DNA of 64,000 nt from Actinomadura sp. NAK00032. Lineage in GTDB: Bacteria; Actinomycetota; Actinomycetes; Streptosporangiales; Streptosporangiaceae. Under the pieces are notes generated by a model. It had not been told where the DNA came from, did not search any database, and saw only the letters and a list, made by a program, of their open reading frames with translations. Shown one piece after another: positions 32,778 through 42,080 of the stretch. The DNA lies in NCBI RefSeq assembly GCF_013364275.1, contig NZ_CP054932.1:5332001-5396000 (forward strand), in the 5' to 3' direction. A program made the position numbers and the translations under genes. Position 1 is the stretch's first letter, and every line of letters begins with the position of its first letter.

Positions 32778-33790
32778 CTAGCTCGCCGACCGCTGCGTCC
32801 GCCGCTGCAGCAGAACGGCGCCGACGATGATGGCCCCCTTGGCCAGTTTCTGGATCGGCGAATCGAGGCCGTTCAGGATGAAGATGTCGGTGATGGTGGT
32901 GAATACCAGGACGCCGAGGACGGTTCCGACGATGGTGCCGCGGCCGCCGCTCAGCAGCGTTCCGCCGACGATGACGGCCGCGATGGCGTCCAGCTCGTAC
33001 AGAGTGCCGAGAGTGCTCGCGCCGGTGTTGGTCTGGGCGACGGTCATGACCGCCGCGATCCCGACGCAGAATCCGGAGAGGACATAAAGCAGGACGGTGT
33101 GCCGCCGGACATTGATTCCGGCGAATCGTGCGGCTTCCTTGTTGCCTCCCACCGCGATGGTGCGGGCACCGAAGTTCGTCCGGTTGAGGACGAACCAGCT
33201 GACGACGGCCACCACCGCGAACATGTAGACGATGACCGGCAGCCCGAGCACCTTCTTGAACAGCAGATCGGCCAGGGCCGGCTGGGTGAGCAGCTGCGAC
33301 TGCCTGTTGGAGATGAACTCGCCCAGCCCCTGGGCGGCCACCAGCATCGCGAGGGTGACGATGAACGGGACGAGGTCGCCGTAGGCGATGAGGACGCCGT
33401 TGACCAGTCCGCATCCGAGCCCGACGAGGATCGCGCACAGCGCCATGACCCATGGCCCGTACGACTGGGTGGCGACCGTGGTGCACCAGACCGTCGCCAG
33501 GCCGAGGACCGAACCGACCGACAGGTCGATCCCGCCGCCGATGATGACGAACGTCGCTCCGACGCTGACCACTCCGATCACGCTGGCGAGCGTGAGGATC
33601 GTGACGATGTTGCTCCACCGCAGGAACGCGTCGCTCGTGGCCGCCCCGACGATCATCAGGAGGACGAGCACGAGGACCAGTCCGATATTGCGCGCCTCCC
33701 GCACCCGGCCGAGGCCGGCGAGCGCCGGAGCGGACGGCGCCGGCGGCGCGGCCGCCTCGGCGGCGGCGGTTCGCTCTTCGGTACGGCCGT

Positions 33791-33794
<4 letters not shown>
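32778..33794 (-). CDS. Ribose-type ABC transporter permease
   Basis: A 338-residue membrane protein of the BPD_transp_2 (RbsC) family with about ten helices. The family signature GGGIDLSVGSVLGLATVW lies near residue 75, with GNKEAARFAGINVRR and ALGGTLLSGGRGTIVGTVLG-like segments (here VIVGGTLLSGGRGTIVG) later. GTG at 33794 overlaps the ATPase stop (GTGA). It forms one importer with the flanking ATPase and binding protein; 76 bases separate it from the latter. Confidence 0.93.
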
Positions 33795-35323
<1,529 letters not shown>

Positions 35324-35336
35324 GCTGCTCCCTAAC

Positions 35337-35383
35337 TATCGATATCGATAATTACTGTAGAGGTGAGCTACGCCACAGGTCAA
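35337..35383 (-). promoter_or_regulatory. Promoter and palindromic operator of the ribose-type ABC operon
   Basis: Minus-strand TTGACC (35383-35378), 18 bases, TACAGT (35359-35354), then the palindrome TATCGATATCGATA (35337-35350). The 24 bases 35337-35360 match 30758-30781 at 23 positions, in the same orientation and at nearly the same distance from the first start codon (13-14 bases). This ties the importer to the molybdenum-hydroxylase operon. No gene is visible between here and 35552. Confidence 0.75.
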
Positions 35384-35551
35384 CGGTCAGCCCCCCGGCC
35401 CGGCAGCGGGCCGGGACCGGTCGTTGGAGGTGGTGAACAGCCCGCTCTCGGAGTCCGGGCCAGCGGAACGAGGCCCTCGCACCTGCGAAATCGCGCGGCG
35501 CCGGCGTTCACAGCGCCACGGCCGGGCGGGGGGCGCGGTCTCCGGCGGCGG

Positions 35552-35851
35552 TCAGGTGACTGCGTCGCGTAGGGCGAACGCGGCCAGGTCTCGTGCGCGG
35601 GCGGCGGCGGGGAGGGCGTGGTCGAGTCCGTGGAAGCCGTGAAACGTCCCGGGGAATCGATGCGCCCGCACCGGTACGCCGACCTCGGACAGTCGCGCGG
35701 CGTACGCCTCGCCCTCGTCGCGCAGGGGGTCGCATTCGGCGGTGATGACGCAGGCCGGCGGCAGCCCGGACAGGTCGGCGGCGCGGAGCGGGGACGCGCG
35801 GGGGTCGAGGCCGCGCGAGGGGTGGGGCAGGTACTGCTGCCAGTACCAGCA
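35552..35851 (-). pseudogene. 3'-fragment of an alpha/beta-hydrolase (HSL/Aes-type) gene
   Basis: The minus strand encodes about 98 residues matching the C-terminal third of a hormone-sensitive-lipase-type hydrolase: WYWQQYLP, ASPLRAADLSGLPPACVITA, the catalytic aspartate in ECDPLRDEGEAYAARL and the catalytic histidine in FPGTFHGFHGLDH. The upstream part with HGGG and the nucleophile serine is absent; homology stops near 35851, where sequence belonging to an SDR on the other strand begins about 30 bases later. A deletion has removed the 5' halves of both genes. Confidence 0.75.
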
Positions 35852-35882
35852 TGGCCGCCGCCGTGAGGAAGACCGCGAGCAG

Positions 35883-36231
35883 CAGGACTGGGCCCGCGCC
35901 GTGGACACCGCGGTCTGGCGCTTCGGCACTCTCAACGTGCTGGTCAACAACGCCGGCATCCTTCGGTGCCGACTGCTGTCGGACATGACCGAGGGGCAGC
36001 TCCGCCAGGTCCTCGACGTGAACCTCGTCGGCCCGTGGCTGGGCATGAAGGCGGTCGCCGAACCGATGAAGGCCGCGGGCGGCGGCGCGATCGTCAACAC
36101 CTCCTCCATCGAGGGCTACGCCGCCGCCGCGGGCCTGTCGGCGTACGCGACCGGCCTCGGACGAGTCCGCCCACTGCACCGGCACCGAGATCCTGGTCGA
36201 CGGCGGCCTCCTCAGCGGCCCCGGCTACTAG
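35883..36231 (+). pseudogene. Remnant of a short-chain dehydrogenase (SDR) gene, truncated and internally deleted
   Basis: On the plus strand DWARAVDTAVWRFGTLNVL, VNNAGILRC, a conserved VLDVNLVGPWLGMKAV and GGGAIVNTSSIEGYAAAAGL are recognisable SDR core motifs. The cofactor-binding N-terminus is missing. After SAYA (about 36150) the frame shifts and continues LASDESAHCTGTEILVDGG and ends at 36231, so about 80-90 residues around and after the catalytic lysine have been deleted. It cannot encode an active enzyme. Confidence 0.8.
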
Positions 36232-36242
36232 GTCGCGGCGGC

Positions 36243-37133
36243 TCAGTCCCGCAGTTCCTCGCCGGTGGGGACGGGGCCGCCGCCCTCGGGGATCCAGCGG
36301 CCCGAGTCGCGCCACTTGACCGCCTCGTGGAAGCCGTGGGCGGCCGCGAACTCCTGGAACCAGCGGCCTTCGGGCGAATGGCGGGTGATGCCGTCGAAGA
36401 GCGTCGCCAGGATCTGGGTGCCGTGCAGGCCCATGTTGTCGTAGGCCTGGTTGATCATGAGCTTCTGCATGGCGAGCTGGTTGACCGGGACGCCCGCCAT
36501 CCGGTCGGCCAGCTCCTCCACGCGGTCCCGCAGCCCGTCCGCGGGCACCGCCTCCAGCACCAGCCCCCACTCGGCGGCGGTGCGGCCGTCGATGGTGTCG
36601 CCGGTCAGCAGCATGCGCTTGGCGCGCTCGGCCCCGAGCCGGTACACCCACATGGCCGTGGTGGGGCAGCCCCAGACCCGCGCCGGCATGTACCCGATGC
36701 GGGCGTCCTCGGCCATCACCACCAGATCGCAGGACAGCGCGATGTCGCTGCCGCCGGCGACGGCGAAGCCGTGCACCTGGGCGATGGTGGGCTTGAGGGA
36801 GCGCCACAGGGAGAAGTAGTCGTCGGTGAACTGCTTCATCACCGCGAAGTCCTTGATCGGGTCCCACACGGGGTCGCCGCCGGACGAGCCCTGCGTGCCC
36901 TGGCCGTCCTCGGCGGAGATCTTCAGGTCGTAGCCGCTGCAGAATGCCCGTCCCGAGCCGCGCAGCACGATCACATGGACCCGAGGGTCGGTGTTGGCGC
37001 GCTTCACCGCCGCCGCCAGGTCGCCGGGCATGTGGAAGTCGATCGCGTTCAGCCGGTCGGGCCGGTTGAGCGTCAGGTACGCCTTGCGGTCAGCGACCTC
37101 GTACAGGACCGTCGAGGGCCGTTCTTCGTTCAT
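36243..37133 (-). CDS. Enoyl-CoA hydratase/isomerase-family protein
   Basis: A 296-residue crotonase-fold protein. The oxyanion-hole segments are AFCSGYDLKISAEDG near residue 63 and QVHGFAVAGGSDIALSCDLVV near residue 125. Between them is an extra glycine/serine-rich loop. The position of one hydratase glutamate is occupied within GYMPARVWGCPTT, without an obvious second catalytic acid, so it may be an isomerase or another crotonase activity. It starts inside the stop codon of the TetR gene (ATGA), so both are expressed together. Confidence 0.88.
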   Translation of the reverse strand: MNEERPSTVLYEVADRKAYLTLNRPDRLNAIDFHMPGDLAAAVKRANTDPRVHVIVLRGSGRAFCSGYDLKISAEDGQGTQGSSGGDPVWDPIKDFAVMKQFTDDYFSLWRSLKPTIAQVHGFAVAGGSDIALSCDLVVMAEDARIGYMPARVWGCPTTAMWVYRLGAERAKRMLLTGDTIDGRTAAEWGLVLEAVPADGLRDRVEELADRMAGVPVNQLAMQKLMINQAYDNMGLHGTQILATLFDGITRHSPEGRWFQEFAAAHGFHEAVKWRDSGRWIPEGGGPVPTGEELRD

Positions 37134-37744
37134 CGTTCCTCCTTCTGGGAGCCGGGGCCGGCCAGCAGCGGCCGGACGACCTCGACCCACCGCTCCAGCA
37201 GCGCGTCCCGGTCGGCGTCCTCGCGGTAGAGCACGTCGGAGATGGCCATGCCGCGCAGCAGTTGCACGGTCAGCTCGGCGACCAGCGGGTATCCCGGCAT
37301 CCCGGTGACCTCCGGGCCCAGGATCTCGCCGACCACCCGGAACAGGTCCCGGCGCGCCGCGCCCTCGGCCCGCCGCAGCACCCGCCACAGGCGCGGATTC
37401 GTCCGGGCCACCGCCCACAGCTCCAGCTCCGCGCCGAACGACGGCCGCCGCAGCACCGCGCGCAGCACCCGCACCCCTCGCAGCAGCGCGTCCCCCGACG
37501 CGGGCACCGCGTCGAGCTCCTCCCGCACCGCGTCCTCGTTGCGCTGCACCAGCCGGCCGACCGCCGCCCCGAACAGCTCCTCGTGAGTGGCGAAATGGTG
37601 CAGCAGCGCGCCCCGGCTCACTCCGGCCCGCCGCTGCACCTCCACGGTCGTGGTCGCGGCGACACCCGCCTCGACCAGCGATTCGACCGCCGCCTCCACG
37701 ATCCGGGCCCGCGTCGCGACCCGCTGCTCCTCACGCTTGGACAT
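37130..37744 (-). CDS. TetR-family transcriptional regulator
   Basis: A 204-residue regulator with the N-terminal helix-turn-helix (ATRARIVEAAVESLVEAG, then TTTVEVQRRAGVSRGALLHHF, residues about 8-55) and a C-terminal ligand/dimer domain. ATG at 37744 is favoured because it is followed by the usual short basic arm MSKREEQRVATRAR. It is the first gene of a two-gene unit with the enoyl-CoA hydratase. Two palindromic sites lie just upstream (37755-37811), so it probably represses itself and the hydratase; an acyl-CoA ligand is plausible but unproven. Confidence 0.92.
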   Translation of the reverse strand: MSKREEQRVATRARIVEAAVESLVEAGVAATTTVEVQRRAGVSRGALLHHFATHEELFGAAVGRLVQRNEDAVREELDAVPASGDALLRGVRVLRAVLRRPSFGAELELWAVARTNPRLWRVLRRAEGAARRDLFRVVGEILGPEVTGMPGYPLVAELTVQLLRGMAISDVLYREDADRDALLERWVEVVRPLLAGPGSQKEER

Positions 37745-37754
37745 CCCTCTCCAT

Positions 37755-37778
37755 TTCACAGTCAGCACCGACTGTGAA
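37755..37778. promoter_or_regulatory. TetR operator, site 1
   Basis: Perfect inverted repeat TTCACAGTC (37755-37763), six-base spacer, GACTGTGAA (37770-37778), beginning 11 bases before the TetR start codon. This is the size and place of a TetR-family operator. Confidence 0.75.
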
Positions 37779-37787
37779 GCGCACGAT

Positions 37788-37811
37788 CTCACAGTCACTG
37801 CTGACTGTAAA
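37788..37811. promoter_or_regulatory. TetR operator, site 2
   Basis: A second copy of the same inverted repeat with imperfect arms: CTCACAGTC (37788-37796), six-base spacer, GACTGTAAA (37803-37811). Its centre lies 33 bases, three helical turns, from the centre of site 1, so two dimers would sit on the same face of the DNA. Confidence 0.7.
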
Positions 37812-37884
37812 GAGCCGCCCCCTGCCGCCCGGTGCGAGCCGGGCCGGGAACTTGCTTGAATAGATGGGCTGACACCGCGACCCT

Positions 37885-38666
37885 CACCGCGGAGGGCCAG
37901 TCATCGGCTCCCCCGGCTACATGTCCCCCGAGCAGATCCACGGAACGCGGCTCACACCGGCCGCCAGCGGTTCCGGGCGGGACGGGTCGGCGACGACCGA
38001 GCGCAGGTCGGCGCCGACGTGTTCGCCTACGGCGCGGTGCCGGCCTTCGCCGCCACCGGGCGCCCGCCGTTCGGCGAGGGCGCGGTCCCCACGATCATCC
38101 ATCGGACGCTGCACGAAGAACCCGACCTGCGCGGCGTCCCGGCCTCCCTGGCTCAACTGGTGGCCGCCTGCCTCAGCCGGGACCCCGACCGGCGTCCGTC
38201 CGCGAAGCTGCTGCCGGCGCTGCTCACCGCCCGGACGGCCACGCCCGGCTGGCTCCCCTTTCTACTCAAAGGGAAAGGCGCCTTCATCCTGGACAGTCCA
38301 CATCTGGTCGCCCTCGATGCCCGCACCGGCAAGCGTCTCTGGTCGGCCGACAGCCCCGCGCCCAACACCGCTCCGCTGGTCGCCGCCGGCGGGCTGATCT
38401 GCACCGGCGTGGCCGGCACCACGGGCTCGGGACTCTATGCGTGGGACGCCGAGACAGGCCGAATCATCTGGAATTACCCCCTGACAACCCCCGCCTCCAC
38501 CAAGCAATGGGAATTCGGCACCAACGGATCCATCCTCGCCGCCGCGCACGGCAACGCACTTCTCGCCTTTCACCTCGGCCGAACCCATCACGACCTCCGT
38601 CTCACACCAGGGCGCGGAAACCTGAAGATCGATGCCAGTCTGGTTGTGAGACTTCCTCGGATTTGA
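37885..38666 (+). pseudogene. Remnant of a Ser/Thr protein kinase with a PQQ-like beta-propeller
   Basis: The first frame gives GSPGYMSPEQIHGTRL, the activation-segment end of a PknB-type kinase, then a frameshift before 38019, after which VFAYGAVPAFAATGRPPFGEG, ACLSRDPDRRPSAKLLPALL complete the C-lobe. Then comes a propeller-like region with two PQQ-type repeats, LVALDARTGKRLWSAD and LYAWDAETGRIIWNYPL, and an early stop at 38666. The N-lobe with Walker-like glycine loop, the catalytic HRD and DFG are absent, so it is a broken remnant. The tail is less GC-rich than the surroundings. Confidence 0.75.
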
Positions 38667-38736
38667 GGTTCGTGGTTCCATGTGTACCGAGCAAGCGTTT
38701 GGGATGGAAGCGAAGCGCTGAGCGAGGGAGTACCGG

Positions 38737-40788
38737 ATGGGCCCGCGGTTTCTCCGGAGGTTATGGCTGCCCCTGGCGGCCGCGGCCGTGCTGGTCCTCG
38801 GCCTGGTGCAGGCGGCGCAGGCGCACATCGAGCGGCCGTCGTACTGGCCGGCTCCCGGCCCCGACTGCTCCGTCAGCCCGTGCGCGGGCGGGACGGTGCC
38901 GACACCGCGGAGCCTGGCGTCGGCGCTCGAGACCGACACGGGGAGCACGACCCGCGTGGTGTGCCGGCCGGATTCACTGGAACGACTGGACGCCTCGATC
39001 AAACGGGCGCTCAAGTCGGGCTACAACGTCCGCCCGCACGACCACCGGACGCTCAGCGCCACCCAGGCGCGGGCCCTGAAGCAGATCAACCGGGCGCTGT
39101 TCGACCGGTGCCGGTACAGCGAGATCCAGCCCGCGGTGACCGATTCGCGGAACAACGACCGGGTCGTGGTGCTGCCAGGTGTCTACACCGAGCCGACGGC
39201 GCGCCAGAAGCCGACCCACGACCCCGCGTGCGACCAGTACAAGCTGAGCACGGGCGCGTACTCCTACCTCGGCGAGTACACCTGCCAGAACGACGCCAAC
39301 CTGATCGCCGTGCTCGGCCGGGCCCCCGGCGCCGGCCAGGACCCGGACCCGCCGCTCGTCGACCGGCACGGCATCCCCAACCGGGGCGCGTGCGTGCGCT
39401 GCAACCTCCAGCTCGAAGGGTCGGGCGTGAGCGCCGACGACGTGGTGGTGGACGCGGGCGACCCGTCGTCCGGCAACGGCGGGCCGCGCAACTCGGTGAA
39501 GGACGTGGGCATCCGCGCCGACCGGGCCGACGGCTTCGTGCTGCGGAACCTGACCGTCCGGCACGCCGAGGAGCACGACATCTACGTGCTGGAGAGCAAC
39601 GGGTACCTGCTGGACAGCTTCAAGACCTTCTACGCGGGCGAGTACGGCGTGCTCACCTTCGTCGAGGACCACGGCGTCATCCAGAACTGCGAGGCGGCCG
39701 GCAACGGCGACTCCGGCCTGTATCCGGGGTCGGGCGCGAAGACCGGGGCCGGACGCGACGAGCGCGTCTACCCGACCGCGCGCTACAGCCAGGAGATCCG
39801 CTACTGCGACTCGCACCACAACACCAGCGGTTACTCGGGCACCGACGGCAGCGCCACGTGGGTGCACCACAACAACTTCTACGACAACGGCCTCGGCTTC
39901 ACCACCGACGTGTTCACCGCCGCCGGACATCCCGGATTCCCGCAGCAGGGCGACCTCGTCGAGAACAACGACTTCTTCTCCAACAACTTCAACCCGTACC
40001 TGGCAGGCAGCGACGTGGTGCCGACCGTCCCGGTCCCGGTGGGGACCGGGATGTGGATCGCCGGCGGTGACGACAACGTCGTCCGGAACAACAGGTTCCG
40101 CGACAACCTGCGGCGCGGTGCCATGCTGTTCGCCGTCCCGGACGCTTTCGTCTGCGCCGACCAGCCCATGACGGGCTGCGACCCGCTGAAGCTGTCCACC
40201 TCGCACCGCAACCAGTTCTACGGCAACCGGATGACCGGCAACGGCCTGGACTTCTGGTGGGACGCCTTCCCCGGCAACACCGGCAACTGCTGGTACTCCA
40301 ACGGCACCGTCACCACCTCGCCCGGCAACCTGCCGGACTGCCTGAACGGCAAGGCGCCCTTCCTCAGCTTCGGGTTCGGCAACCTGGGCAACGAACTCGA
40401 ACTGCTCACCTGCATGGCCAACCTGAAGCCCGGCGGCCCGTGCCCCTGGTTCACGACCCCCGAGGCCACCGCGCCGGCCGCGTCCCGAACGGCTCCCGCC
40501 GACGGCCACGAGCACCCCGGGACGAGCGAACTCGACGACGCGATGCTCGCCGCGATGACCTGCCATTCCTGGCAGGAGATGACGACCGCCCAGCGCGACC
40601 ACATGCTGGCCGAGATGGCGGTGTTCATGGGCGGCCAGATCGACCATCCGGGGGCGCGCGGCACGACGCTGAGCAACAAGAACGCGACCAGCGTCCTCAA
40701 CAACGCCTGCGGACTGCCCTTCGCGGGCCCGTTCAAGCTCTACAAGCTCTACGCCCGAGCCGCGGCCTTCCCCCTGCAACTCCCGTAA
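38737..40788 (+). CDS. Secreted right-handed parallel beta-helix protein
   Basis: A 683-residue protein with a Sec signal (residues about 1-30, ending VQAAQAH). The mature part contains repeated beta-helix coils rich in asparagine and glycine: VLRNLTVRHAEEHDIYVLESN, VIQNCEAAGNGDSGLYPGSG, IRYCDSHHNTSGYSG, WVHHNNFYDNGLGF, DNVVRNNRFRDNLRRGAMLF. This fold is used by polysaccharide lyases and carbohydrate-binding surface proteins, but no catalytic signature is obvious. Several histidines and cysteine pairs (CSVSPC, CVRC, CDP) are present. The ATG has GGGAG before it. It stands alone and ends at a strong bidirectional hairpin. Confidence 0.85.
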   Translation: MGPRFLRRLWLPLAAAAVLVLGLVQAAQAHIERPSYWPAPGPDCSVSPCAGGTVPTPRSLASALETDTGSTTRVVCRPDSLERLDASIKRALKSGYNVRPHDHRTLSATQARALKQINRALFDRCRYSEIQPAVTDSRNNDRVVVLPGVYTEPTARQKPTHDPACDQYKLSTGAYSYLGEYTCQNDANLIAVLGRAPGAGQDPDPPLVDRHGIPNRGACVRCNLQLEGSGVSADDVVVDAGDPSSGNGGPRNSVKDVGIRADRADGFVLRNLTVRHAEEHDIYVLESNGYLLDSFKTFYAGEYGVLTFVEDHGVIQNCEAAGNGDSGLYPGSGAKTGAGRDERVYPTARYSQEIRYCDSHHNTSGYSGTDGSATWVHHNNFYDNGLGFTTDVFTAAGHPGFPQQGDLVENNDFFSNNFNPYLAGSDVVPTVPVPVGTGMWIAGGDDNVVRNNRFRDNLRRGAMLFAVPDAFVCADQPMTGCDPLKLSTSHRNQFYGNRMTGNGLDFWWDAFPGNTGNCWYSNGTVTTSPGNLPDCLNGKAPFLSFGFGNLGNELELLTCMANLKPGGPCPWFTTPEATAPAASRTAPADGHEHPGTSELDDAMLAAMTCHSWQEMTTAQRDHMLAEMAVFMGGQIDHPGARGTTLSNKNATSVLNNACGLPFAGPFKLYKLYARAAAFPLQLP

Positions 40789-40793
40789 CGGCT

Positions 40794-40836
40794 CACAGGA
40801 CCGGCGCGGGCTCGATGCGCCCGGGCCGGTCCTGTG
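40794..40836. terminator. Bidirectional terminator hairpin
   Basis: Perfect 11-base arms CACAGGACCGG (40794-40804) and CCGGTCCTGTG (40826-40836), with an inner 5-base stem CGGGC/GCCCG. It fills the 51-base gap between the convergent beta-helix and E2 genes. Confidence 0.85.
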
Positions 40837-40839
40837 CCG

Positions 40840-42078
40840 TCACACCAGGATCCGCAACGGATTCTCGATCAGGGATATGAAGGTGCGCAGCCACTCGGCG
40901 GCGACCGTGCCGTCGACGGGGCGGTGGTCGACCGACAGCGTCACCTGCATCACCGTGCCCACCGCCAGTTCGCCGTCGCGGACGACGGGCTGCCGTCTCG
41001 CGGCTCCGACGGCGAGGATCGCCGCCTGCGGCGGGTTGATGATGGCGGCGAACTCCTCGGTCCCGTACATCCCCAGATTGGTGACGGTGAGGGTGCCGCC
41101 TTCGAGTTCGTCCGGGCGGAGGCGGCCGGCCCGGCCGCGGGCCGCGAGGTCCCGCAGCCGCGCGGCGAGGGCGCCGACCGGGATGCCCTCGACACCGCGG
41201 ACCACTGGTGTGACCAGCCCGTCGCCGGTGCTGACGGCCACGGCGATGTCCACCGTGGTGAACGACTGGACCGCGGTGGGGGTCCAGATCACGTTGGCCT
41301 TGGGGACCAGCGTGTGCGCGCGGGCGGCGGCCTTGACGACCAGGTCGTTGAGCGAGATCTTCACCGCCCCTTCGGCGTTCAGCTCGGCCCGCAGGGCCAG
41401 CAGCCTGTCGACCTGGCAGCTGCCGCGCAGGTAGAAGTGGGGGACGGTCTGCTTGCTCTCGGTGAGACGGGACGCGATCGCCGCGCGCATGCGCGAGTGA
41501 GGGATCTCGGCCGGACGGGCGGCGGCCGGCTCCCGCGGACCTGCCGCCTCCTGCGGACCGGCCGCCTCCCGCGGAGCCGCCACCTCCTGCGGACCGGCCG
41601 CCGCATCGATGTCGCGGCGGACGATCCGGCCGCCCGGACCGGTCCCCCGCAGGTCCTCCAGCCGCAGCCCCGCCTCCTTGGCCAGGCGGCGGACCAGAGG
41701 GCTGGCGAAGATCCGCTGGGGCGGCTCCTCCTCCGTGGAGGGGCCGGGCCTCGCGGCGGCCGCGGGAGCGGGAGCGGCGGCGGGCGCCGGGGGCGCGGCG
41801 GTCGCTCCGAGGAGTGCCTGGAGTTCGCCGATCTGCTCGCCGGGTTCGCCGAGCACGGCGATCGGTGCCCCGACCGGGACGGAGGTCCCCTCCCGGACCA
41901 GGGTCTTGAGCAGCACACCGGCCGCCTCCGCCTCGATGTCGACGGCGGCCTTGTCGGTCTCGACGGTGGCGATCGGGTCGCTCGCAGCGACGGCCGTGCT
42001 CTCGGCCACGAGCCATGTGGCGAGGAGGGCCTCGCCGGTGTTGGCGGCGATCTCCGGCATGCGGACGATGGTGGCCAT
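40840..42078 (-). CDS. 2-oxoacid dehydrogenase E2 (dihydrolipoamide acyltransferase)
   Basis: A 412-residue E2 component. The N-terminal lipoyl domain (residues about 1-76) carries the lipoylated lysine in ATVETDKAAVDIEAEA. An E3/E1-binding domain follows (FASPLVRRLAKEAGLRLEDL), then the catalytic domain ending with the acetyltransferase motif DHRPVDGTVAA. A Pro/Ala/Glu linker between the binding and catalytic domains is encoded by 18-bp repeats. E2 transfers the acyl group from E1 to CoA. It lies two bases after the E1 gene, which is broken here, and no E3 gene is nearby, so this complex may not be functional in this strain. Confidence 0.92.
   Translation of the reverse strand: MATIVRMPEIAANTGEALLATWLVAESTAVAASDPIATVETDKAAVDIEAEAAGVLLKTLVREGTSVPVGAPIAVLGEPGEQIGELQALLGATAAPPAPAAAPAPAAAARPGPSTEEEPPQRIFASPLVRRLAKEAGLRLEDLRGTGPGGRIVRRDIDAAAGPQEVAAPREAAGPQEAAGPREPAAARPAEIPHSRMRAAIASRLTESKQTVPHFYLRGSCQVDRLLALRAELNAEGAVKISLNDLVVKAAARAHTLVPKANVIWTPTAVQSFTTVDIAVAVSTGDGLVTPVVRGVEGIPVGALAARLRDLAARGRAGRLRPDELEGGTLTVTNLGMYGTEEFAAIINPPQAAILAVGAARRQPVVRDGELAVGTVMQVTLSVDHRPVDGTVAAEWLRTFISLIENPLRILV
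41531..41602. repeat. Four tandem 18-bp repeats in the E2 linker
   Basis: Four units of 18 bases beginning CTCCYGCGGA; units two and four (41549-41566 and 41585-41602) are identical and units one and three differ at a few positions. They encode the flexible AAGPQE/AAGPRE linker of the E2 protein. In-frame copy changes would only lengthen or shorten the linker. Confidence 0.8.
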
Positions 42079-42080
42079 GG

